Assembly (NCBI GenBank): GCA_964384335.1
Contig: CAYLKN010000014.1
Span: 1 to 51,285 of the forward strand
Direction of reading: 5' to 3'
DNA: 51,285 bases
Source: JAUICS01 sp964384335
Lineage (GTDB): Bacteria; Pseudomonadota; Alphaproteobacteria; Micavibrionales; Micavibrionaceae
The number at the start of each line of letters is the position of its first letter. The stretch's first letter is position 1. The notes under the pieces were generated by a model. It was given only the letters and a program-made list of their open reading frames with translations. It was not told the DNA's origin and did not search any database. This document shows positions 34,126 through 41,192 of the stretch, one piece after another. Both the position numbers and the translations under genes were made by a program.

Positions 34126-34707
34126 ATGATACGTTTTATATTAAAGTTTACAGCGATTGCGCTCATATTTGTTTCAGGTCTTTCGTTTTCAAGTGCCTCT
34201 GCTTACACCCTGGACGAAACGAAGGCAAGGATCATGATGATCACAGAGATTCGTCAGTGGCTTAAAAAGCCGATCATCATGGACACGCTCAAGAGTATCA
34301 AAAGTTTCGATAAAGTTAATTACAGAAATAATGCCAGATTACTTGAGGAAGCCTGGCTCTATAATTCTGAAGATTTTAGAGATCTGACTCTTCAAAATTC
34401 GATTTCCAGATATCTGAAAAAAGTTCTGGAAGATTCCGGCGGAAAATATTTGTCAATCAAAATTCTGGAGCAAAACAGCTTTTTACTGGCTTCAACTCAC
34501 AATACACCGCAATACGTATATAAAGATGAAGACGTCTTTGTTGAAACGTTTGAAAAAGGGGCGGGTGTCATGCTTCTTAAAGAAGAGTTTGTCGACGAAG
34601 ATAACAAAGACAAGGTTGTTACACTTGCGCATACGATTGACGATAATGGAGAGGCTATTGGCGTTTTGATTATCAGCATGCCTTTCGAGGTTCTTCAGGG
34701 AAGTTAA
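34126..34707 (+). CDS. Exported Cache/PDC-like single-domain protein
   Basis: From ATG 34126 the protein has 193 residues with a signal peptide (MIRFILKFTAIALIFVSGL...SASAY). The mature part looks like a PDC/Cache sensor fold: a long N-terminal helix, then LLASTHNTPQYVYKDEDVFVE, an acidic loop, and HTIDDNGEAIGVLIISM near the end. No transmembrane helix or signalling domain follows, so it would be a free periplasmic ligand-binding domain. A start at 34027 gives 33 extra residues that look unlike a signal peptide. A TATAAT lies at 34114-34119, only 7 bases upstream of the chosen ATG. The gene sits between lysC and ubiG, 26 bp before the latter. Confidence 0.65.
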   Translation: MIRFILKFTAIALIFVSGLSFSSASAYTLDETKARIMMITEIRQWLKKPIIMDTLKSIKSFDKVNYRNNARLLEEAWLYNSEDFRDLTLQNSISRYLKKVLEDSGGKYLSIKILEQNSFLLASTHNTPQYVYKDEDVFVETFEKGAGVMLLKEEFVDEDNKDKVVTLAHTIDDNGEAIGVLIISMPFEVLQGS

Positions 34708-34733
34708 TTTTCTGAACCTTGTTTTCTTAAAAT

Positions 34734-35492
34734 ATGTCCAAAGTTGTTTTTAATGATAAGAAAATGAATACAACACTCAAAGACACTGAAATCAGTATCT
34801 TTTCAAGATATTCCGCGCAGTGGTGGGATCCTGAAGGACCACATGCTGTCTTGCATAAAATCATGCCGTTACGCATGGAGTACTTGAATACACAGATAAA
34901 AAAATATTTTGCGATTAAAAACTGTAACAAGCCATTTGAGGGCATAAGAGTGCTTGATGTCGGATGCGGAGGAGGTTTGACAGCAGAAAGTCTGGCCCGT
35001 TTGGGGGCCTCTGTGACTGCAATTGATGCCGATGAAACTGCAATTAAGACGGCAATAGCCCATGCTCAGCCTCAGAATCTGGAAATAGAGTATCGCGTTG
35101 CGGCGATTGAAGATCTGGATCATAAAGAGGAGCCTTATGATATCGTCTGCGCGCTGGAAATTATAGAACATGTAGACAATGTGGATCTTTTTGTGGAAAA
35201 ACTTTTTAAATGCTGTAAAGACAATGGTTTGGTTATCTTCTCAACTATCAACAGGACCTTTCCTTCACTAATTTTTGGAAAAATCGCCGCGGAATATCTT
35301 TTGCGGTGGATACCTCGTGGGACACATCAGTGGAAAAGCTTTATTAAGCCGGGTGAGCTGTCCCGTCTGGTTCAGGCCAAAGGAGGGAGTGTCAAAGATA
35401 TAACCGGTATGCGCTATAATGTCCTGAGTAATGATTTTGAATTGTCCGGGAGTGAATTCGGCATAAATTATTTTATGGTTGCACAAAAATAA
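34734..35492 (+). CDS. ubiG: Ubiquinone biosynthesis O-methyltransferase UbiG
   Basis: SAM-dependent enzyme carrying out both O-methylations of ubiquinone synthesis. The 252-residue protein has FSRYSAQWWDPEGPHAVLH, typical of the UbiG N-terminus, SAM motif VLDVGCGGG (73-81), and the later GTHQWKSFIKP region. A second ATG at 34764 would remove ten residues and could also serve; many homologues begin near there. The divergent lysC/ubiG pairing is common in alphaproteobacteria, interrupted here by a Cache-like gene. Confidence 0.95.
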   Translation: MSKVVFNDKKMNTTLKDTEISIFSRYSAQWWDPEGPHAVLHKIMPLRMEYLNTQIKKYFAIKNCNKPFEGIRVLDVGCGGGLTAESLARLGASVTAIDADETAIKTAIAHAQPQNLEIEYRVAAIEDLDHKEEPYDIVCALEIIEHVDNVDLFVEKLFKCCKDNGLVIFSTINRTFPSLIFGKIAAEYLLRWIPRGTHQWKSFIKPGELSRLVQAKGGSVKDITGMRYNVLSNDFELSGSEFGINYFMVAQK

Positions 35493-35551
35493 ACAAGGTC
35501 CGGTTATGAGTTTTTGTTTTCAAAAAAATCTTAAAAATGATTAAATAAATT

Positions 35552-35746
35552 ATGTTTAACGTATTCATTATACTTATGATTTTGGCAATGCTCGCTGTTC
35601 TGGCTGTAATGGGTGTTGGAATATTCAGCATGATCAAAGGTGGCGAGTTTAATAAAAAATACGGGAATAAACTGATGCGGGCACGCGTCATGCTGCAGGG
35701 TCTTGCGCTGATCCTGTTTGCGCTTGCCTTTATGGCGCAGTCCTGA
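35552..35746 (+). CDS. Twin transmembrane (HIG1-like) small protein
   Basis: A 64-residue protein with two membrane helices (about 3-27 and 46-62) joined by a short basic loop, FNKKYGNKLMRARVM, which is the pattern of the twin-transmembrane/HIG1 domain proteins found before the etf genes in alphaproteobacteria. HIG1 proteins are linked to respiratory complexes in mitochondria; the bacterial role is not settled. It lies 26 bp before etfA. The usual cobO and etfB genes that follow it in relatives are missing here. Confidence 0.83.
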   Translation: MFNVFIILMILAMLAVLAVMGVGIFSMIKGGEFNKKYGNKLMRARVMLQGLALILFALAFMAQS

Positions 35747-35772
35747 ATTAACACTAATGGAGGTAACAGGGT

Positions 35773-36711
35773 ATGAAATTACTGATTGTTTGTGATCATG
35801 ACAATAAAAGTTTGAATGTTTCAACTCTGTCTGCGACCAGCGCGGCACAAAAAGTACCGGGTGACAACACCATTGATTACTTTGTTGGCGGGAGTGAATG
35901 CAGGGATGTTGCGGAGGAGGCGGCATCGATAAACGCGGCAAACCGGGTTCTGCTTTGCGATCACAATAATATGGAGCATCATTCGGCGGAAAACTTTGCA
36001 CTTGTTTTGAAATCGGTTGCGGAAGAATACGACATGATTATTGCGCCTGACGGATCTTTTGCAAAAAATGTTATGCCCCGGCTTTCGGCACTGCTTGATG
36101 TCCAGCAGATTACAGGAGTTACAAACATTATTGATGAGCACACTTTTGAAAGGCCGATCTATGCCGGGAACGCCGTTGCGACTGTAAAAAGCAAAGATAG
36201 CAGAAAAGTAATAACAGTCAGGATGACAGCTTTCGATCCGGCCGAAACCGGTGCAGGGAAAGCTGAAATCAAAGATGTTGAAACTGTCCAGGGAGCCAAT
36301 TCTTCTGTGTTTATAAAAAAGGAAGTTTCGAAAAGCGAACGCCCTGAACTGACAACCGCATCAATTGTTGTTTCAGGGGGAAGAGGGGTTGGATCTGCGG
36401 AGAATTTTAAGCTGATCGAGGAACTGGCTGACGGTATGAATGCGGCAATCGGCGCATCAAGGGCGGCGGTGGATGCCGGATATATTTCCAACGATTATCA
36501 GGTCGGGCAAACTGGTAAAGTTGTTGCGCCTGATCTTTACGTCGCCATCGGGATATCGGGCGCGATACAACACCTTGCGGGAATGAAGGACTCAAAAGTT
36601 ATCGTTGCGATTAATAAAGACGAAGATGCCCCAATATTCCAGGTTGCCGATTATGGACTTGTCGCCGATTTGTTTGAAGCTGTGCCAGAGGTTGTTAAAG
36701 CACTTCAGTAG
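35773..36711 (+). CDS. etfA: Electron transfer flavoprotein subunit alpha
   Basis: FAD-binding subunit that passes electrons from acyl-CoA and other dehydrogenases to ETF:ubiquinone oxidoreductase. The 312-residue protein has the N-terminal ETF fold and the C-terminal FAD domain with VVSGGRGVGSAENF, GQTGKVVAPDLYVAIG and SGAIQHLAGM, all typical. A GGAGG ribosome site lies just upstream. The beta subunit gene etfB, normally directly before etfA, is absent from the window. The gene ends 4 bp from the convergent pentapeptide-repeat gene. Confidence 0.95.
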   Translation: MKLLIVCDHDNKSLNVSTLSATSAAQKVPGDNTIDYFVGGSECRDVAEEAASINAANRVLLCDHNNMEHHSAENFALVLKSVAEEYDMIIAPDGSFAKNVMPRLSALLDVQQITGVTNIIDEHTFERPIYAGNAVATVKSKDSRKVITVRMTAFDPAETGAGKAEIKDVETVQGANSSVFIKKEVSKSERPELTTASIVVSGGRGVGSAENFKLIEELADGMNAAIGASRAAVDAGYISNDYQVGQTGKVVAPDLYVAIGISGAIQHLAGMKDSKVIVAINKDEDAPIFQVADYGLVADLFEAVPEVVKALQ

Positions 36712-36715
36712 ATTT

Positions 36716-38017
36716 CTATTCTGCCTTACTTAAAGCATCTTTGGAAAAAGCATGGTACTTCTCATCAAAGACGGCACCATCCAGTGCAGACCCTTCAAAA
36801 TTTGCGTTATCCAGCTTTGCTCCGCTGAAATTTGCCTCCCGAAGATCACAGCAACTGAGATCGGCATTTGATAAATCTGCATTTTCAAACGATACAGATT
36901 TCATGGAGGATCCCGAAAGATTTGTAAAGCGCAGCTGTGCGTTTGACAGATCGCAAGGTGCAAAGCGACGATTGGGGCCCTCCTCGCCGAAGAGGAGCGG
37001 ATTAAAATTGGCATTGCGAACATAGGCATGATTCAAAACTGCGCCTTTCAGGCTCGATGCCCTGAAATCGGCCTCATCCATTTTGCAACGCCTGAAATCC
37101 GCATTGTCGAGCCTTGCGCTTTGAAACTCGACCTTATATAAATTCATGCCGATAAAGCATGCTTTATTCGCAACAAGCGCAGTAAGCTTTTCATTTTTAA
37201 GACTTTCAAGCGAACGAAGATCATACCCGGACAAATCAAGCTGTTTTCCGCTTTTCCCTGCGGTTTGAACCCATTTGGAATGTGTTGCAATCATATCTTC
37301 AAAGCTATCTTCCATTTCTTCAATATGGCGTCCGATATTATCATCGGTAATCGCTTCGAATGCGTTTGCACCGGTTTGGGCAAGGTCTTCCTTGTTAATG
37401 CCGATAAGAATGGCCGATTTCAGGTCTGCCCCATGCAGATTCGCACCTTTTATTCGCGCACCGGATAAATCTGCACCTGCAAGCACGGCATTTTTGAGGT
37501 CTGCCTTAAACATATTTGAGCGCGCGAGAATGGCGTCAGTGAAGTCGGCTTTTGATGCCATGGCGCCTGACATTCTGCAGCCGCTCAGATCGGCCCCTTT
37601 AAAGTTCACGCGCTGGGCCGGAATAAATTTGTCTCCTGACATAATTGCAAGCTCCCGCATATCCGCTGAATCAAGGTTTGCGCCGGTGAGATCGCATTCT
37701 TCAAGTGTTGAACCGCGTAAATCGCAGCGAAAAAATGATGTGTTTACAAGTGTGCTTTTGCTTAAATCGCATGAATAAAGTTTGGCTTCCTGAAAATTCG
37801 TACTGGTCAAATCCATTTCGCGCATATTGCAGTTGCTGAAATCGATCTGACGCATATCTTCGCCATGAAGGCTGAGCTTTGAAATGTCCACGTTTCTAAG
37901 AACTGCTTTTCGTCCACCCAGGCGGCCGCTTAAATACCTTGCATGCAGTTTAATAAGGGCGTCGAGTTGCCTTTGTTCAAGGCGCATCTCAATATTTTCA
38001 AGGACGGTATGACTCAT
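36716..38017 (-). CDS. Two-module pentapeptide-repeat protein
   Basis: A 433-residue protein made mostly of A(D/N)LxX pentapeptide repeats, which fold as a right-handed four-sided helix. It contains two blocks, about residues 45-205 and 285-425. Each is preceded by a similar helical cap, LIKLHARYLSGRLGGRK at the start and MIATHSKWVQTAGKSGKQ in the middle, so it seems to be an internal duplication. No signal peptide or enzyme domain is attached. Some pentapeptide proteins mimic DNA and bind gyrase, but most, including this type, have no known role. Confidence 0.88.
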   Translation of the reverse strand: MSHTVLENIEMRLEQRQLDALIKLHARYLSGRLGGRKAVLRNVDISKLSLHGEDMRQIDFSNCNMREMDLTSTNFQEAKLYSCDLSKSTLVNTSFFRCDLRGSTLEECDLTGANLDSADMRELAIMSGDKFIPAQRVNFKGADLSGCRMSGAMASKADFTDAILARSNMFKADLKNAVLAGADLSGARIKGANLHGADLKSAILIGINKEDLAQTGANAFEAITDDNIGRHIEEMEDSFEDMIATHSKWVQTAGKSGKQLDLSGYDLRSLESLKNEKLTALVANKACFIGMNLYKVEFQSARLDNADFRRCKMDEADFRASSLKGAVLNHAYVRNANFNPLLFGEEGPNRRFAPCDLSNAQLRFTNLSGSSMKSVSFENADLSNADLSCCDLREANFSGAKLDNANFEGSALDGAVFDEKYHAFSKDALSKAE

Positions 38018-38190
38018 GGTCTTATTGTTTCAATCTTTTGGTTTCAATCATTTGCAAACAAGATATTAAAGGATGACATTATTTTATTTTAGCAATGAGA
38101 CATGCGATATGCATAATTTAATGCTAAACAATTTTATAATTTTGACAAGATAAAGAGATTTTTCTGCACAAAATACTGAAAATATTAATA

Positions 38191-38358
38191 ATGAAAATAC
38201 CAGCATTCTTAGAAAAACCTGTAGTATTAATTTTTATTGTTTTCCTCGCCGCATGCGGGATAAAGCCTCAAACGCTTTCTGCGCCGCCTGAAGTTGATAA
38301 AGATACTTTCCCAAAGACATATCCCCCACCTGATACGCGGGAAATCGAAAACAACTGA
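38191..38358 (+). CDS. lptM: LptM-like small lipoprotein
   Basis: A 55-residue protein with a short hydrophobic signal and lipobox FLAAC at residues 18-22, followed by GIKPQTLSAPPEVDKDTFPKTYPPP. This matches the small LptM/YifL-type lipoproteins: Cys-Gly-x-Lys-x-Pro then a Pro-rich tail. LptM assists maturation of the LPS transporter LptD in E. coli. In alphaproteobacteria the gene sits between argH and lysA, followed by the TIGR02302 gene; here the TIGR02302-type gene follows directly and neither argH nor lysA is present. Short but well supported by lipobox and context. Confidence 0.75.
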   Translation: MKIPAFLEKPVVLIFIVFLAACGIKPQTLSAPPEVDKDTFPKTYPPPDTREIENN

Positions 38359-38442
38359 AATTAAGGAAACTTGCCGTTTTGTTTTGTAAACTTATTTTGA
38401 TAAATCATGGCATGAAATTTCTGTATGGGATAAAATTAGTGA

Positions 38443-41100
38443 ATGTTTGCGTTTAATCAAAAACCGGATAATACCGGCCAAATATTCTGGAAAAAATTAT
38501 TTACCTTCATAATCTGCTTCTATGAACAGGTTTTCCCCGGACTTGTTCACATTACATTCTGGGTTCTATTCTTTTTCGGCCTTTGGCTGTTTGGTGTTCC
38601 GCAAAATCTCGGTTTTGTAGCGGAGATTGGGTTTCAGATTATTTTCTACGCCGGTTTTATATACATTGTCTGGAAATCTTATAATGTGGCCAGTGTTCCT
38701 TCTGACGTTGATGTTAGGCGTCGTCTGGAAGAAGCTTCGGGACTGAAATACAGGCCTTTTGATCTTATTAATGACAATCTTTCCAATCCGAAAGATCCTT
38801 TAACGCGCAGGATGTGGTCAGCCCAGATAAAAAAATACAAAAAAGTGATGGACGATTTAAAGTTGCCGGGTGTTAAGCCGCTTATGGCCTATAAAGACCC
38901 GTATGCTGTGCGTGCCGGTGTGTTTCTATTTTTTATTCTGGCATGTTTTTATGCAGGGCACGATGGATTAAGTCGAATTACAGACGGTCTCTGGCCTTTC
39001 GGCAAATCCGGTGCGGTTTCTTCAACGGCGCAGACCGCAATATGGATTACACCGCCGGAATATACAAAAATCAATCCTTATTACCTCAGTTCTGACAAAG
39101 CGGATGATCAGAAAAAAACCATTGATATTCCGGAAGGCAGCAAAATTAAAGTGAGGGTTTTGAGCCGCTGGCTCCAGCCTTCTCTGAAAAACGGCAACAA
39201 AACGATTGCCATACCGCAGATAGGGAAAAATGTTTACCTTTATGAAGGAACAATCAGTGAAGGACAGATATTATCCGTTAAGCATGGCCTTTTTGGTGAG
39301 CACAGCTGGTCTTATACCTTTGTAAAAGACACGCCACCGGAGATATCCTTGACTGGTGAGCCTGAGACGACTGCTTCGAATGCGTTGTCTTTTTCGTTAA
39401 AGGTTGAGGATGATTACGGAGTTATCGAACTGGGCATGAATATGGTTCTGTCTTCTATGATCGAGGATAGGCCGCTCGGAAACGCTGTCCGGATTAACCG
39501 TTCCGTTTTTACCGGCGCAGGTGAGTCTGAAATTGAACAGATATTCAATCTAACGTCGCATACATGGGCAGGGTTGCCGGTTGAATTTGTTTTTACTGTA
39601 AAAGATCACACAGGCCAGACGGGCCGCAGTAAAGTGATAGAAACAGTTTTGCCGGAGCGGGAATTCAAACATCCTGTTGCGGTGCGTCTGATCGAGCTGC
39701 GCAAAAAACTTGCGTGGACACCGGATTCGTCCAGAAAAGAAATTTCGCGCGAACTCGAGACATTACTCTCATTTCCTGATGAATTTGAAAACGATATTGT
39801 TGTTTTTCTCGCGATCCGGTCCGCAGCCTCTCGGTTATATTATGATCCGCATATGAAAAGTTACTACGAAGTTCTGCGCCTGCTTTGGGACACGGCTCTT
39901 CGTATTGAAGACGGCAACCTCAGTCTGGCAATGCGGGCACTGGAAGAAAAAATCGATGAGATGAAACGGAGTCTGAACAATGAAAACCTTCAGCCTGAAG
40001 AATTTAACCAGAAATTGGCTGAGCTTGAACAAAGTCTTGGTGAATATTTGAAAAGTCTTCGTAACGAACTGCGCAAGCAGAACAATGATGAAGATAATCC
40101 GCCTATGATATCGCCGCAAATGCTCGAAGAAACCCTTAATGAAGATGTCATGGAGCAGTTTATGCAGACCCTCAAAAACAGAATGGACTCCGGCGAGAAA
40201 GAGGAAGCGCATGAATTGCTGTCTGATCTGCAAAGACTGATGGAAACTTTAACACCACAGTTAACCGGCCCGATGCCGCAGGATATGCAACAGATGATGA
40301 CCGGAATGAACGAGCTGCAGGAACTTATAAAAAAGCAAAAAACCCTAAAGGAACAAACGGAAAATCTGACAGAACAGATGCAGGCACAGGACGGTGAGAA
40401 ATCCAATAATCAGGCATCAGGTTCCGGCAGTTTCGGACAACAGCTTTCGCCCGATTCTGAAAGAACCCGGGAATGGGAAATGGGCGAAATGCCTCCACCG
40501 CCGCAGAGGCCGGGAACTCAGAACCAGCCTGAGGATTCTTCTCCGGATAATCGCCCTGATAGCCGCCCTGATAGCCGTGAAAGCAAAGAAGGAAATCAGG
40601 AATCTCAGGGAACTTCAGCGGATCTGGCTGAAAAATCCGCAGAGCAGAAATCGCTGCGCTACATACTCGGCCATCTCATGAAGGAAACAGGAGAGGCGCT
40701 TAACGATATACCGCCGTCGATGGGCAAGGCCGAACGGTCAATGAAAAATTCTGAAGATAATCTGGGGCAGGGTGAGGGAGAACCGTCTATTGAGAATCAG
40801 AAAGATGCCATCAGACATCTTGAGGATGCGATGAGTGAACTTGCACAACAGCTTCAGCAAAGAATGGAAGAAATGACAGGAATGCAGATGGGTCAAGGGC
40901 AAACAGATCCATTGGGACGTCCTTTAAGGCAGGGGAGAGAGGGGCAAAACGGTCTTTTTGGCCGCCCGGTTCAAATTCCTGACCAGGCGAGGGAGAAATA
41001 CATACGGGAAATTTTACGCATATTGCGTGAACGGTCCGGAGATCTGGACCGTCCGGATTATGAGCGTGATTACATTCAAAGGCTGCTTGATAAGTTTTGA
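38443..41100 (+). CDS. DUF4175 / TIGR02302 family large membrane protein
   Basis: An 885-residue protein with two N-terminal membrane helices (about 38-82), a third near 155-175, a periplasmic beta-rich region including AQTAIWITPPEYTKINPYYL, a helical region, and a long Gln/Glu/Met-rich low-complexity stretch (about 560-830) with PDSRPDSRESKEGNQ-like repeats. It ends in AREKYIREILRILRERSGDLDR, the conserved C-terminus of the family. Function is unknown; the family is confined largely to alphaproteobacteria. It follows the LptM-like gene by 84 bp and is followed by clpB. Confidence 0.88.
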   Translation: MFAFNQKPDNTGQIFWKKLFTFIICFYEQVFPGLVHITFWVLFFFGLWLFGVPQNLGFVAEIGFQIIFYAGFIYIVWKSYNVASVPSDVDVRRRLEEASGLKYRPFDLINDNLSNPKDPLTRRMWSAQIKKYKKVMDDLKLPGVKPLMAYKDPYAVRAGVFLFFILACFYAGHDGLSRITDGLWPFGKSGAVSSTAQTAIWITPPEYTKINPYYLSSDKADDQKKTIDIPEGSKIKVRVLSRWLQPSLKNGNKTIAIPQIGKNVYLYEGTISEGQILSVKHGLFGEHSWSYTFVKDTPPEISLTGEPETTASNALSFSLKVEDDYGVIELGMNMVLSSMIEDRPLGNAVRINRSVFTGAGESEIEQIFNLTSHTWAGLPVEFVFTVKDHTGQTGRSKVIETVLPEREFKHPVAVRLIELRKKLAWTPDSSRKEISRELETLLSFPDEFENDIVVFLAIRSAASRLYYDPHMKSYYEVLRLLWDTALRIEDGNLSLAMRALEEKIDEMKRSLNNENLQPEEFNQKLAELEQSLGEYLKSLRNELRKQNNDEDNPPMISPQMLEETLNEDVMEQFMQTLKNRMDSGEKEEAHELLSDLQRLMETLTPQLTGPMPQDMQQMMTGMNELQELIKKQKTLKEQTENLTEQMQAQDGEKSNNQASGSGSFGQQLSPDSERTREWEMGEMPPPPQRPGTQNQPEDSSPDNRPDSRPDSRESKEGNQESQGTSADLAEKSAEQKSLRYILGHLMKETGEALNDIPPSMGKAERSMKNSEDNLGQGEGEPSIENQKDAIRHLEDAMSELAQQLQQRMEEMTGMQMGQGQTDPLGRPLRQGREGQNGLFGRPVQIPDQAREKYIREILRILRERSGDLDRPDYERDYIQRLLDKF
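40552..40575 (+). repeat. Perfect 2 x 12 bp tandem repeat in the DUF4175 gene
   Basis: The unit CGCCCTGATAGC occurs twice in a row and encodes the RPDS repeats in the low-complexity region. A partial third copy precedes it. The unit length keeps frame. Confidence 0.85.
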
Positions 41101-41122
41101 TAGAAAACCTTTTTAATATCTC

Positions 41123-41150
41123 TTAACAAACCGGCAGTATTTATTATATT
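41123..41150 (+). promoter_or_regulatory. Candidate sigma-70-type promoter for clpB
   Basis: TTAACA (41123-41128), a 16 bp spacer, and TATATT (41145-41150) each match five of six consensus bases. Transcription would begin near 41157, giving a leader of about 36 bases with an AAGGAGG ribosome site. I did not find a good alphaproteobacterial heat-shock promoter (CTTG...CYTAT) here, though clpB is usually under RpoH. Confidence 0.35.
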
Positions 41151-41192
41151 TATGCCTAACCTTGTTAGTAAACGTTAAAGGAGGCAGATCAA

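Noticed and set aside
35531..36001. A 156-codon minus-strand frame across the twin-transmembrane and etfA genes
   Set aside because: It is antisense to two well-supported genes and has no family features.
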